From: Muribaculaceae bacterium
Lineage (GTDB): Bacteria; Bacteroidota; Bacteroidia; Bacteroidales; Muribaculaceae
Assembly (NCBI GenBank): GCA_017454355.1
Contig: JAFTDD010000084.1
Location: 1 to 64,000, forward strand
Reading direction: 5' to 3'
DNA: 64,000 nt
In this document: positions 1 through 8,479 of the stretch, piece by piece
Position numbering within the stretch: position 1 is the first letter of the stretch
Layout of the letters: every line of letters starts with the position of its first letter
Notes under the pieces: generated by a model
The model's database searches: none
The model's input: the letters and a program-made list of their open reading frames with translations, nothing else
What the model was told of the DNA's origin: nothing
Made by a program: the position numbers and the translations under genes

Positions 1-241
1 TCGTTTTAAAACTTAAACGCCGACGACAATAGCCGCATGCCGCCACAAGCAGTGTGCTTTCTTTCGTCTGCCATTAAATAGAATTATTAACCCGAAGTGC
101 TGGAAATCAGCTCTTTATAACACAAATATTTTCGAATGAAATAAAAATACTCTTGCCCCAATCTAATACTTAGAATAAGAAGTCATGGATAATTTATGGT
201 AATTCGTGTTTAAATTTATTCAGCGACTTTTTTTAGCCGTA
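1..241. other. Leading non-coding stretch
   Basis: No open reading frame of useful length and no RNA gene is recognisable in the bases ahead of the pta promoter. The stretch is AT-rich, as is usual ahead of a transcription start in this genome. An upstream gene would have to end before the window begins. Confidence 0.5.
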
Positions 242-275
242 ATTGTGGTTACTTCGTTTTTTTTTGCTATCTTTG
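242..275 (+). promoter_or_regulatory. Promoter of pta-ackA
   Basis: The -7 element TATCTTTG at 268-275 fits the Bacteroidota consensus TAnnTTTG. A TTG at 243-245 is a weak -33 candidate at a slightly long spacing. Transcription would start near 282, leaving a leader of about 20 bases before the pta ATG at 301. Confidence 0.65.
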
Positions 276-300
276 CAAACCTATAAGAAATCAAAACTCT

Positions 301-1308
301 ATGGAACCACTGTTTGAACAGATGAAACAAAGGGCGTTGACGCAACCGATGCGCATCGTCCTACCGGAAAGTACCGAGCCTCGAACACTCAGAGCCGCCG
401 ACCGCATCATCGCCGATGGCGTTGCTAACATTATCCTCATCGGTGACAAATATGCCATCATGGCCAGCGCTCATGACTTGGGACTCACCAATATCGAACA
501 AGCAACATTTGTTGACCCGTCTAACGAAGAGGCTATCGAAAAGTATGCTCAACTATTCTACGAACTACGCAAAAATAAAGGCGTCTCAATCGATGACGCG
601 CGACTTAAGGCACGTGACCCGCTGTATCTGGGTTGCCTGATGATTAAAAACGGAGATGCCGACGGACAAGTGGCCGGAGCGATGAACTCAACCGGCAATG
701 TCCTCCGTGCAGCCTTCCAAGTGCTCAAGACCGCGCCGGGCGTGAGCGTCGTTAGCGGAGCGTTCCTCATGATGTTGCCCGAAGGAAGCCCTTACGGCGA
801 CAACGGAGTGATGGTTTTTGCCGACTGCGCCGTCGTGCCGGACCCCGATGCGCAACAACTCGCGCAAATTGCCGTCCTAACCGCCAAAACAGCCCACGAC
901 CTAGCCGGACTGGAGCCGCGCGTGGCAATGCTCAGTTTCAGCACAAAGGGCAGCGCCAGCCATAGCAGAGTGGACAAGGTCGTCGAAGCAACCAACCTCG
1001 CGCGCCAAATGGCTCCGACTCTCGACATTGACGGTGAACTTCAGGCCGACGCCGCCATAGTCCCGTCAGTCGGCGCAAGCAAGGCACCGGGCAGCACTCT
1101 TGCCGGACACGCCAACGTCCTCGTCTTCCCTAACCTCGAAGTGGGTAACATCGCCTATAAACTCGTGCAGCGACTGGGCAACGTCACCGCCGTCGGTCCA
1201 ATACTTCAGGGGCTCGCGGCTCCCGTCAACGACCTCTCGCGCGGTTGTAACGTCGACGATGTCTACAAGACCATTATCATCACTTGTAACCAAGCCATCA
1301 ACAAATAA
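301..1308 (+). CDS. pta: Phosphate acetyltransferase
   Basis: Converts acetyl-CoA and phosphate to acetyl phosphate and CoA, the first step of acetate formation. The 335-residue protein is the short form with only the catalytic PTA/PTB domain; the N-terminal regulatory region of long enterobacterial Pta is absent. Family signatures include the segment QVAGAMNSTGNVLRAAFQV around residue 125 and the C-terminal part with VGNIAYKLVQRLG. The ATG follows a good promoter. ackA begins 26 bases downstream, so the two are almost certainly one operon. The phosphate butyryltransferase relative is less likely given the ackA neighbour. Confidence 0.97.
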   Translation: MEPLFEQMKQRALTQPMRIVLPESTEPRTLRAADRIIADGVANIILIGDKYAIMASAHDLGLTNIEQATFVDPSNEEAIEKYAQLFYELRKNKGVSIDDARLKARDPLYLGCLMIKNGDADGQVAGAMNSTGNVLRAAFQVLKTAPGVSVVSGAFLMMLPEGSPYGDNGVMVFADCAVVPDPDAQQLAQIAVLTAKTAHDLAGLEPRVAMLSFSTKGSASHSRVDKVVEATNLARQMAPTLDIDGELQADAAIVPSVGASKAPGSTLAGHANVLVFPNLEVGNIAYKLVQRLGNVTAVGPILQGLAAPVNDLSRGCNVDDVYKTIIITCNQAINK

Positions 1309-1334
1309 CTAACGACTAATAACTAACGACTATC
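1309..1334. repeat. Family C spacer repeat (TAACGACTA type)
   Basis: The whole pta-ackA spacer consists of two near copies of CTAACGACTA separated by ATAA. Related copies lie at 2845-2856, 33506-33528, 42308-42352, 47041-47072, 51570-51600, 52231-52237, 52275-52287 and 63338-63346. They carry stop codons in more than one frame. Confidence 0.7.
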
Positions 1335-2546
1335 ATGAATATCCTAGTCCTCAATTGTGGCAGTAGCAGCGCCAAGTATAAACTCATCGAGATAAAAAAC
1401 AACGTCACTCTCGCCGAGGGTGGCGTTGAGAAAATCGGTCTGCCCGATGCTTTCATCAAAGTTAAACTACCCGACGGCTCCAAGAAGGAGATCTCGCTCG
1501 ACATCACCGACCACAACGGAGCCATCAAGGCAATCCTCGATATCCTCACCGACGACAACCTGGGTTGCATTAAGAGTTTCGACCAGATTGATGCCGTGGG
1601 CCACCGCGTCGTTCACGGCGGAGAGAAGTTCAGCAGCAGCGTGCGCATCAACGATGAGGTCAAGGCAATGATTGCCGATTGCTACGATATCGCCCCTCTG
1701 CACAACCCCGTCAACATGGCCGGTATCGAGGCCATTGAGGCTATCCTGCCCAATGTGCCGCAAGTCGCTGTGTTTGACACCGCTTTCCATCAGACTATGC
1801 CGCCCAAGGCCTATATGTATCCGCTGCCCTACAAGTATTACAAGCACGACCACGTGCGGCGCTACGGCTTCCACGGCACCAGCCACCGTTACGTTTCACG
1901 CAAAGTGTGTGAAATGCTCGGTCTCAACTATGAGGACCAGCGCATCATCTGCTGCCACATCGGCAACGGCGCCAGCATCTCGGCTATTGACCACGGAAAG
2001 TGTATCGATACCTCTATGGGCCTCACTCCAACCGAAGGCCTCATGATGGGGACACGCGTCGGCGACATCGATGCCGGAGCACTCGTCTTCCTCATGAAAC
2101 GTTACGGCCTCGATGCCATGCAGGTTCAAAACCTTGTCAACAAGGAGAGCGGCGTGCTTGGTATCACGGGCATCAGCAGCGATATGCGTGAAGTCGTCGC
2201 TGCCGCCGAACAAGGCAACGAGCGGGCTAAACTCGCGTTGGAGATGTATGAGTTGCGCATCCTCAAGTATATCGGCGCTTACGCCGCCGAACTCGGTGGG
2301 GTAGACGTCATCGCTTTCACCGGCGGAGTAGGGGAGAACCAGACTGATACGCGCGAGAATGTGTGCCGCAAACTTGCTCACCTCGGCGTTGATATCGACC
2401 CCGATCTTAACGCCCAGATGTGGCGCGGCCATGACGGTGAAATCAGCAAGCCCGGCAGCCGTGTGCGCGTAGCCGTAGTCCTCACCGACGAGGAATATAT
2501 GATTGCGCGCGACACCGAGGCAATCGTCGAAGGACGACAGCCGTGA
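1335..2546 (+). CDS. ackA: Acetate kinase
   Basis: Transfers phosphate from acetyl phosphate to ADP, giving acetate and ATP; together with Pta it forms the substrate-level ATP-yielding end of fermentation. At 403 residues it has the normal family length. The N-terminal signature NILVLNCGSSSAKYKL, the phosphate-binding HIGNGASISA and the TPTEGLMMGTRVGDID segment are all present. Cytoplasmic, probably a homodimer as in the family. It is second in the operon after pta with a 26-base spacer made of family C repeats. Confidence 0.98.
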   Translation: MNILVLNCGSSSAKYKLIEIKNNVTLAEGGVEKIGLPDAFIKVKLPDGSKKEISLDITDHNGAIKAILDILTDDNLGCIKSFDQIDAVGHRVVHGGEKFSSSVRINDEVKAMIADCYDIAPLHNPVNMAGIEAIEAILPNVPQVAVFDTAFHQTMPPKAYMYPLPYKYYKHDHVRRYGFHGTSHRYVSRKVCEMLGLNYEDQRIICCHIGNGASISAIDHGKCIDTSMGLTPTEGLMMGTRVGDIDAGALVFLMKRYGLDAMQVQNLVNKESGVLGITGISSDMREVVAAAEQGNERAKLALEMYELRILKYIGAYAAELGGVDVIAFTGGVGENQTDTRENVCRKLAHLGVDIDPDLNAQMWRGHDGEISKPGSRVRVAVVLTDEEYMIARDTEAIVEGRQP

Positions 2547-2554
2547 GAAATTTA

Positions 2555-2586
2555 TTTGCCCAAGTCAAATATTTATCTTACCTTTG
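2555..2586 (+). promoter_or_regulatory. Promoter of the small YtxH/holin gene cluster
   Basis: TTTG at 2555-2558 and TACCTTTG at 2579-2586 are separated by 20 bases, an excellent match to the Bacteroidota -33/-7 arrangement. The predicted start near 2593 leaves a leader of about 40 bases. The promoter marks the cluster as a transcription unit separate from pta-ackA. Confidence 0.8.
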
Positions 2587-2631
2587 CCCGAAAACCTAAA
2601 GTTTAACCCCAATTTTAACTTCTCGATTAAA

Positions 2632-2847
2632 ATGAAACCGTTGCACATCATCCTCGCAGTCTTCGGCGGCACAATCGCAGGAGCCGCCCTCGGCCTTCTC
2701 TTCGCTCCAGAAAAAGGAAGCGATATGCGACAGAAAATCGTCGATCTGCTCCGGGAAAAAGGCATCAAACTGCCCGGAGAGAAAATGGACGAACTCGCCG
2801 ACGAAATTGCCGCCGAAATCAATGCAAAAAAGGAGGCCGTCAACTAA
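2632..2847 (+). CDS. YtxH-like small membrane protein (first copy)
   Basis: A 71-residue protein with one hydrophobic segment at about residues 4-23 (ILAVFGGTIAGAALGLLFAP) followed by an amphipathic tail beginning with APEKGSDMRQKI, the pattern of YtxH-domain proteins. A longer frame exists upstream, but the promoter lies inside it, so the ATG at 2632 is chosen. The following gene is a close relative, suggesting a tandem duplication. YtxH proteins are associated with envelope or general stress in other bacteria; a specific role cannot be read from the sequence. The stop codon TAA is the first triplet of a family C repeat. Confidence 0.8.
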   Translation: MKPLHIILAVFGGTIAGAALGLLFAPEKGSDMRQKIVDLLREKGIKLPGEKMDELADEIAAEINAKKEAVN

Positions 2848-2861
2848 CGACTAATAATAAC

Positions 2862-2896
2862 CGTTCATGGAGGGCGGGCACCGCCCCGCCCTCTAT
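2862..2896 (+). repeat. Family A hairpin repeat, copy 1
   Basis: GC-rich inverted repeat between two co-directional genes. Left arm GAGGGCGGG at 2870-2878 pairs with CCCGCCCTC at 2885-2893, with a six-base loop. The left flank CGTTCATG is shared with copies at 33530 and, as CGTTCAAG, with other copies. Confidence 0.85.
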
Positions 2897-2915
2897 CGAC
2901 TAACAACAGACAACA

Positions 2916-3113
2916 ATGAAAGCACTTAATTTACTTTACGCCTTCCTTGGCGGCGCATTGGTCGGCTGCACGGCAGCCATCCTCTTCGCTCCCGAAAAGG
3001 GCGAAGACCTGCGCGCTCGCATCAAGAATATGCTCAAGAGCAAGGGCATCGACTTTAGCGACGACGAAGTTGAACAACTCGTCAGACAAATCAGCGCACA
3101 GATCGAAGACTGA
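2916..3113 (+). CDS. YtxH-like small membrane protein (second copy)
   Basis: A 65-residue paralogue of the preceding product: one N-terminal hydrophobic segment (about residues 5-24), then FAPEKGEDLRARI and an acidic, helix-prone tail that shares the KGI motif. Probably a one-pass inner-membrane protein. The next gene starts 8 bases after its stop, so it is co-transcribed with the holin-like gene. The two copies differ mainly in the tail. No enzymatic motif is present. Confidence 0.8.
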   Translation: MKALNLLYAFLGGALVGCTAAILFAPEKGEDLRARIKNMLKSKGIDFSDDEVEQLVRQISAQIED

Positions 3114-3121
3114 CCTTCGGC

Positions 3122-3478
3122 ATGGACAACCAATTAAACAACATCGACTACCAAAAGTTGCTCAGCGAAGGTAAGCGATTCCTCCAAACAGAGTACAACT
3201 ACGGCAAACTCACGGCGACCGAGAAACTCATAGTGTTCCTCTCAACCATCGCCGTGGTTGCCGTTGGTGTTATCTTTGGTATTCTTGCACTTTACTTCGT
3301 CTCAGAGGCTGTTGTCGATGTGCTCACAATCACTCTGGGATCGGTGTGGGCCGCCAATCTTGTCGTGGCAGTAATTATACTCGCGGTGATGGCTATCCTC
3401 CTATTCATGCGACGTCAACTCATCATTGACCCCATTGCACGATTCGTTACAAAACTACTTCTTAATAACAAAGATTAA
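3122..3478 (+). CDS. Phage-holin-family (DUF1469/Holin-X-like) membrane protein
   Basis: A 118-residue protein with a soluble N-terminus of about 30 residues and two hydrophobic hairpin segments (about residues 33-62 and 77-98) followed by a short basic tail. This is the pattern of proteins annotated as phage holin family in Bacteroidota, which usually sit next to YtxH-like genes, as here. There is no endolysin or phage gene nearby, so a lysis role is unlikely; an envelope or stress role is an inference from the neighbours. Confidence 0.7.
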   Translation: MDNQLNNIDYQKLLSEGKRFLQTEYNYGKLTATEKLIVFLSTIAVVAVGVIFGILALYFVSEAVVDVLTITLGSVWAANLVVAVIILAVMAILLFMRRQLIIDPIARFVTKLLLNNKD

Positions 3479-3489
3479 GCCTCCCGAGA

Positions 3490-3798
3490 ATGGACAACAA
3501 CCAAAGCAATATCGGCGACAGTGGCAACAAAGTTCCGCAACCGAACTCACTCGAGCAGCAATGGAACGGACTCACTCTGGAACAACTCCGATTCCGAAGA
3601 GGCATCGCTCTTGTTAGGCGCGAAGTGGGACGCGAGCGAATCGCAGGTATACTCAATGGCGAGAAAACAGACGTCAAACAAAATGGACTGCGCTCATTCC
3701 TCTTCCAGCCCGGAACTGTCAAAGCCTTGCGATGGACAGACTATGTCCTCCTCGGTTTTAATGCCTTTAAACTTGTCACAAAACTTTGGCGTAGGTGA
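3490..3798 (+). CDS. Small protein of unknown function, last gene of the YtxH cluster
   Basis: A 102-residue protein that I do not recognise as a named family. The first 25 residues are polar and Asn/Gln-rich, the middle is strongly basic (RFRRGIALVRREVGRERI), and the C-terminus is moderately hydrophobic (YVLLGFNAFKLVTKLWRR), possibly membrane-associated. It begins 11 bases after the holin-like gene and ends the four-gene unit. Similar small genes accompany YtxH/holin-like pairs in Bacteroidales, to my recollection. Confidence 0.65.
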   Translation: MDNNQSNIGDSGNKVPQPNSLEQQWNGLTLEQLRFRRGIALVRREVGRERIAGILNGEKTDVKQNGLRSFLFQPGTVKALRWTDYVLLGFNAFKLVTKLWRR

Positions 3799-3858
3799 TT
3801 TAAACTGCGTGGGGGAGTGGTGAGTGTGGTGCCGTGAAAGTAATAATTTTAAAAATAA

Positions 3859-3890
3859 TTTGTGTGTTTGATAAAAAATTATTACCTTTG
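3859..3890 (+). promoter_or_regulatory. Promoter of the ECF-like sigma factor gene
   Basis: TTTG at 3859-3862 and TACCTTTG at 3883-3890 with a 20-base spacer. The predicted start near 3897 gives a leader of about 80 bases before the ATG at 3977. This is a housekeeping-type promoter, so the sigma gene does not appear to depend only on itself. Confidence 0.75.
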
Positions 3891-3976
3891 CCGCGTTATT
3901 ATTCTTATTATTAACTCTAAAACTATTTTGCCTATCGACGTGACTATTACTCTTTATTGATTTAAAATTCTGAGTA

Positions 3977-4567
3977 ATGAAAGATTATAATCAATACGGA
4001 GACGATAAACTCATCGTCCTGTATGTCGATGGAGACAACGAGGCCTTTGACGCTCTCATTGAGCGACACAAGGTTCGTATTTTCACATATATTTATCATG
4101 CGGTCAAAAATAACGACCTCGCTGATGACATTTTTCAAGAAACGTTTGTTAAAGCCATAATGACCATTAAGCAGGGACGTTACGTTGAGAATGGTCATTT
4201 CTCGGCATGGCTGACTCGCATCGCTCATAACCTGATCATCGATTATTTCCGACAGATAAAGAGCGAGAACCTGCAGTCAACTGATGAGACAGAATATAAT
4301 ATCCTCAACCGAAAAGAACTCAGCGACCAAACAATTGAGGACTTCCTTGTGTCAAATCAAATTGAACAAGACGTCAGGCGGCTCATCTTGGCTTTGCCTG
4401 ATAGTCAACGCGAAGTTTTGATGATGCGATACTACAAGAATATGAGTTTTAAGGAGATCGCCGATAAAACAAGCGTCAGTATAAATACCGCACTGGGGCG
4501 TATGCGTTATGCCATCCTCAATATGAGACGAATGGCAACCGAGAATCATATCGCTTTATCAATGTAA
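3977..4567 (+). CDS. RNA polymerase sigma factor, sigma-70 family (ECF-like)
   Basis: A 196-residue sigma factor with only regions 2 and 4. Region 2 spans about residues 20-95 (DNEAFDALIERH, then ADDIFQETFVKA and FSAWLTRIAHNLIIDYFR). Region 4 spans about 130-185 (LPDSQREVLMMRYY, then the helix-turn-helix FKEIADKTSVSINTALGRM). No anti-sigma factor or SusC/SusD pair is adjacent, unlike most Bacteroidales ECF loci, so the regulatory input is not visible. The gene is monocistronic with its own promoter and a terminator at 4724. Confidence 0.9.
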   Translation: MKDYNQYGDDKLIVLYVDGDNEAFDALIERHKVRIFTYIYHAVKNNDLADDIFQETFVKAIMTIKQGRYVENGHFSAWLTRIAHNLIIDYFRQIKSENLQSTDETEYNILNRKELSDQTIEDFLVSNQIEQDVRRLILALPDSQREVLMMRYYKNMSFKEIADKTSVSINTALGRMRYAILNMRRMATENHIALSM

Positions 4568-4885
4568 AGAGACCGCGCTTGTCGTTAATTGATTTGTTTC
4601 GCATCAGATTTTTCAACTGATATTTCTTCACGAAGTAATACAGAATACCCCAATCAGAATACCTCTATCAAATATCAGAATACCTCCATCAGAATATTAA
4701 TCTCAACGGGGGATAGCAACATTGGGATAGCAGAGATGCTATCCCTAATTTTTAGAACATTCAATTTAACATAATATAAATTATGATTTATTGACGTGTG
4801 CCAAAATTGCACATCTCTCTTCATCAATTAATTAAAAACGTGCTGATTGACACATTGGCGGCATATACAAACTATATGTCAACTA
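4568..4885. other. Intergenic region between convergent sigma factor and dnaA genes
   Basis: No gene of convincing quality. The stretch 4640-4705 holds four imperfect copies of ATCAGAATACC, and 4707-4745 holds repeated GGGATAGCA units, the second of which forms a terminator hairpin. The rest is AT-rich without recognisable signals. Confidence 0.6.
4724..4756 (+). terminator. Rho-independent terminator of the sigma factor gene
   Basis: GGGATAGC at 4724-4731 pairs perfectly with GCTATCCC at 4738-4745 around a six-base loop, followed by TAATTTTTAG. It lies about 160 bases after the sigma factor stop codon. Confidence 0.65.
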
Positions 4886-6277
4886 TTATGCTTTAAGTTT
4901 TGCAATTATTTGGTCGACCTCTGATTGGAATCGACTGTCCATCGACAAACGCATCTCTATCTGCTTGCAACCGTGAAGCACTGTGCCATGGTCGCGCTCA
5001 AGGTGCATACCAATTTTCGTTGACGACATCTTACCGACTGTACTCGCCAAATACATCAACAACTGGCGAGCATCACTTATCTCACGCTTGCGTGACTTGC
5101 TGAACAGGACATCGGCATCCATTTCATAATGGTCGGCGATCACTTGAGCAATAAAGTCTATCGTCAGTTGTCGCTTGTTTATCTTGACAGAGTTGCTGAT
5201 AACTCGCTTGGCCAAATCCAAGTTCACATCACTATTGAGTATCGTGGCGTGGGCAAACAGCGAGACCATAACGCCTTCCAACTCTCGTACGCTTTCAGTG
5301 ACATTGCGGGCAATATAATCTATCACATCAAGGCCAATCTCAAGGCCATCTTGTTTTGCACGACGCAGCAACACCTCTTTGCGCAGTTGATAATCCGGCT
5401 TCTCAAGTTGCACTGTCATGCCCCATTTAAAGCGTGATAACAACCTGGGAACGATACCTTCCAGTTCGCTGGGACGGCAATCGCTTGTCATAATCAGTTG
5501 ACGCTGATGTTGCTGAAGATAGTTAAAGATGTGGAAAAAAGTGTTTTGAGTACTTTTCTTGCCCGCCAAATCATGTATGTCGTCAAGCAATAGCACGTCA
5601 ATACTCTGATAAAAGTTGATAAAATCAGGCGTCTTGTTCTGTAAATGCGCTGTAATGTATTGGTCCTCAAATACTTTAGACGTCAGATATAAGACTCTCG
5701 CATGCGGATCCCGCTCTTTGATGCGGATGCCGATTGCTTGAATTAAGTGAGTCTTGCCTACTCCTGTTGAACCAAAAATGAACAACGGATTGTAGGTCTG
5801 GCTCTTGGGATTATCGGCTATTGCTTGACCAATTGTAATTGCCAATTTATTGCAATCGCTGCCACAGTAGTTCTCGAAATTATAGTGAAGGTTCAACTGT
5901 GGATCTATATCGGCGGCAATATCGTTATTATCAAACGGATTACCACTCTGTGGTTGTTGCTTCTGCAACTCGGCTTTGAGATCGGTGCTTGACGTGTCAC
6001 TCTCTATCGACGTCGCTTGACCGACACGCATAAAATCATACATCAACGACACGTTAGGACCGAAAACCTCACGCAGCGCCGGTTTGAGAACCATTAAATA
6101 ATTCTCCTCAATGCGCTCAGCAAAGAACTCGCTCGGGACGCTCAAGTGAAGTTCGTTGTTGATGCAACTCACGGGCGTGATGGGTGTGAACCAAGCGTTG
6201 AATTGCTCGGCCGGCACTCCCCCCTTGATAAGGTCAAGGCAGCGATTCCATGCGTTTATAAGGTCGGTTGGTGTCAT
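4886..6277 (-). CDS. dnaA: Chromosomal replication initiator DnaA
   Basis: ATP-dependent initiator that binds DnaA boxes and opens the origin. The 463-residue protein has the N-terminal domain I (TDLINAWNRCLDLI), a short polar linker, the AAA+ domain with Walker A GSTGVGKTH and Walker B LLLDDIHDLAG, and the C-terminal DNA-binding domain with the signature around ERDHGTVLHGCKQI. The frame also opens at a TTG at 6301, but the ATG at 6277 gives the standard N-terminus MTPTDLINAW. It is transcribed alone and convergent with the sigma factor gene. Confidence 0.97.
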   Translation of the reverse strand: MTPTDLINAWNRCLDLIKGGVPAEQFNAWFTPITPVSCINNELHLSVPSEFFAERIEENYLMVLKPALREVFGPNVSLMYDFMRVGQATSIESDTSSTDLKAELQKQQPQSGNPFDNNDIAADIDPQLNLHYNFENYCGSDCNKLAITIGQAIADNPKSQTYNPLFIFGSTGVGKTHLIQAIGIRIKERDPHARVLYLTSKVFEDQYITAHLQNKTPDFINFYQSIDVLLLDDIHDLAGKKSTQNTFFHIFNYLQQHQRQLIMTSDCRPSELEGIVPRLLSRFKWGMTVQLEKPDYQLRKEVLLRRAKQDGLEIGLDVIDYIARNVTESVRELEGVMVSLFAHATILNSDVNLDLAKRVISNSVKINKRQLTIDFIAQVIADHYEMDADVLFSKSRKREISDARQLLMYLASTVGKMSSTKIGMHLERDHGTVLHGCKQIEMRLSMDSRFQSEVDQIIAKLKA

Positions 6278-6684
6278 CGATTGTTGTATCTGAAATCTCA
6301 AATGGAATGCAAATTTCGCACAAAAAAATTGAAAAAAAAAGTTGTGAATTATTTGTTTTTTACGATTGCTGACTAATATCCGTGAATAACAATAGTTTAC
6401 ACAAATCAGAACACTATAATCCTTTTATCTTTATTCAATGTTGTGTTTAACCGTTTGATATATATATTGTTATGCTGTTTATTTCAAGTAATTCTACAAT
6501 TACTTGACGTGGCATTAAATAGTCTTAAATGTATTCTTTTCAATGCAACTTCAATATGTTAGCAACTGTTCGTTATTCGGATTCAATCCGAATAAGTGTC
6601 GACCTCTACCCTATTACATTCATCACAAAAAAGGCGGCTCAACATTCGTGAACCGCCTTTTTATTATTTCCTGTCTTGTATAAT
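6278..6684. other. AT-rich intergenic region upstream of dnaA
   Basis: About 400 bases between dnaA and the 3' end of nhaD without a credible gene. It is much more AT-rich than its surroundings. CGTGAATAA at 6381-6389 is a two-mismatch relative of a DnaA box, but I see no cluster of good boxes, so an origin is possible but not shown. The right end contains the nhaD terminator. Confidence 0.5.
6626..6666 (-). terminator. Rho-independent terminator downstream of nhaD
   Basis: AAAAAAGGCGG at 6627-6637 pairs with CCGCCTTTTTT-type sequence at 6653-6663, with one mismatch near the loop. Read on the minus strand, the stem ends in a T-run, as expected for a terminator placed just after nhaD. Confidence 0.75.
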
Positions 6685-8013
6685 TCAGATGCCAATTGTT
6701 ACGTGCTCAACCCAAATGGTTGCGATGCCTGCCAAATAGCCAAGTAACGCGATGAATGATATGCGCCTGAGGTACCAGAAGAACTCTATCTTTTCAATGC
6801 CCATAGCAACAACTCCGGCCGCCGAACCGATAATCAGCAAACTGCCGCCGACACCGGCTGTGAACGTCAACAGATGCCAGAACAACCCATCCTCTGTGAA
6901 GAATAACGCGTAAGACGCGTCCATCGCGTTGATTGTGACCGGGTCAGAGAACATCTTAATGCACGCCGATACCAAAGGAACATTATCCACTACTGACGAC
7001 AAAATACCGATGGAACTGGTGATGATATAGGGCTCGTGGATCGACTCGTTCATCATACGCGCCACATCGCTCAAAATACCCACCTGCGACAAGGCCGACA
7101 CGCTCATCAGAATACCCAAGAAGAACATTATCGTGGTCATATCAATGTTGCGGATACACTGCGACACACGGCCACCGAGTTTCTTATCAATTTTCAAATA
7201 TTTGATTACAATCTCAGTGAGCAGCCACATCACGCCCAACGAGAACAACATTCCCATAAATGGGGGCAGACCGGTGATGGTTTTGAAAATTGGCACAAAC
7301 ACCAGGCAAATCACTCCCGATACCAATATCCAACGGCTCAGGTGAGGATGCTCGGCGGCCAGACGGTTAGTGTCCTCACGGTGCTCTACGGTCATAATAT
7401 CGCCCTCCTTGACCCAACGGCTCGCAATCAACACCGGCACAACAACCGACACGATACAAGGCACGATGAGTGCGGTGATTAGTTTCAATGTAGTCACCTT
7501 GTTGGCCATCCACAGCATAATGGTTGTCACATCGCCAATCGGAGACCAGGCACCACCGCTATTCGCGGCGAGCACAATAACGCCGGCAAATAGCCAACGC
7601 TCCTCTTTGTCGCTCAACAATCGCCTCAACATCATCACCATAATGATGGTTGTGGTCATGTTGTCAAGCACAGCGCTCATGAAAAAGGCCAAGGCCGATA
7701 GAGCCCACATCAGGTGGACCTTGCTCTTGACCTTAATATGGTCTGTGATAAAATTGAACCCGCCATAACGGTCGATAATCTCAACGATGGTCATGGCTCC
7801 AATCAAGAAGAAAAGTATCTCACACGTGTCGCTCAATTGATAGAGAACGTGCTCGTGCACCTCGCCGTCGCTGTCGCCGCTCATCATGGCATATATCGTC
7901 CACAACAGGGCACACATTATCAAAGCAAACGTAGCCTTGTTCACCTTGATTGGATGCTCACACGCGATCAGCACATAGCCGGCCACGAAGATGGCAATCA
8001 TTGCGGTAATCAT
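6685..8013 (-). CDS. nhaD: Na+/H+ antiporter, NhaD family
   Basis: Exports Na+ (or Li+) in exchange for protons across the inner membrane. The 442-residue protein has around a dozen hydrophobic segments and opens with the NhaD-type N-terminus (FVAGYVLIACEHPIKVNKAT). Conserved polar membrane stretches include VLDNMTTTIIMVMML, ANSGGAWSPIGDVTTIML and SVVDNVPLVSACIKMF, typical of the ion transporter superfamily. It fits physiologically with the Na+-pumping NQR complex encoded further along. First gene downstream of DUF4293 on the same strand. Confidence 0.93.
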   Translation of the reverse strand: MITAMIAIFVAGYVLIACEHPIKVNKATFALIMCALLWTIYAMMSGDSDGEVHEHVLYQLSDTCEILFFLIGAMTIVEIIDRYGGFNFITDHIKVKSKVHLMWALSALAFFMSAVLDNMTTTIIMVMMLRRLLSDKEERWLFAGVIVLAANSGGAWSPIGDVTTIMLWMANKVTTLKLITALIVPCIVSVVVPVLIASRWVKEGDIMTVEHREDTNRLAAEHPHLSRWILVSGVICLVFVPIFKTITGLPPFMGMLFSLGVMWLLTEIVIKYLKIDKKLGGRVSQCIRNIDMTTIMFFLGILMSVSALSQVGILSDVARMMNESIHEPYIITSSIGILSSVVDNVPLVSACIKMFSDPVTINAMDASYALFFTEDGLFWHLLTFTAGVGGSLLIIGSAAGVVAMGIEKIEFFWYLRRISFIALLGYLAGIATIWVEHVTIGI

Positions 8014-8041
8014 ACCTCTGGGTGTAAATCAAATGTGGATA

Positions 8042-8455
8042 TTAACGGATTCGGTCAGCACTCTCAATGATTTTTTTATCGGCAATCACGCCGCGGCGAG
8101 CCAGCCACACCATCACGATGGCGATTGGCAACGTTATCGAGGCCCATTGTGGTAATCGGCCGTCAAGGCTATAGCCCTTATAGGCATCAATGCCGGCAAT
8201 CACCAGCAAGCCTATGAGCACCAGCAGCGTAACGCCACAAATCATCGCTTGCTTCTTGAGATTGTGATAACTGAAGATCGCGATAACGCAAAGCACGGCA
8301 GATAGAACGGACAGTGTCGCCATCACTATGCCACTCCCAAGCCCGACACAGGACGCGTAGAGACTTGTATTGTCAAAGGTGGGCATCGTGAAGAAGAGTA
8401 TCATCAGCACTGCTGCCAGAAAAAGATACACTGATTGAATGCGTTGCAGAACCAT
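8042..8455 (-). CDS. DUF4293 family membrane protein
   Basis: A 137-residue protein beginning MVLQRIQSVYLFLAAVLMIL, the hallmark of the Bacteroidota-specific DUF4293 family. Four hydrophobic segments are visible (about residues 8-25, 38-62, 69-90 and 105-122), so it is an integral inner-membrane protein. Its function is unknown. It lies between nadC (24 bases upstream) and nhaD (28 bases downstream), all on the minus strand, and is probably co-transcribed with them. Confidence 0.88.
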   Translation of the reverse strand: MVLQRIQSVYLFLAAVLMILFFTMPTFDNTSLYASCVGLGSGIVMATLSVLSAVLCVIAIFSYHNLKKQAMICGVTLLVLIGLLVIAGIDAYKGYSLDGRLPQWASITLPIAIVMVWLARRGVIADKKIIESADRIR

Positions 8456-8479
8456 ATTGATATCCGTTGTAAAAATAGT

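Noticed and set aside
3122..3478. Holin-like gene as evidence of a prophage
   Set aside because: No endolysin, structural, integrase or attachment-site features are near; the neighbours are YtxH-like stress-type genes.
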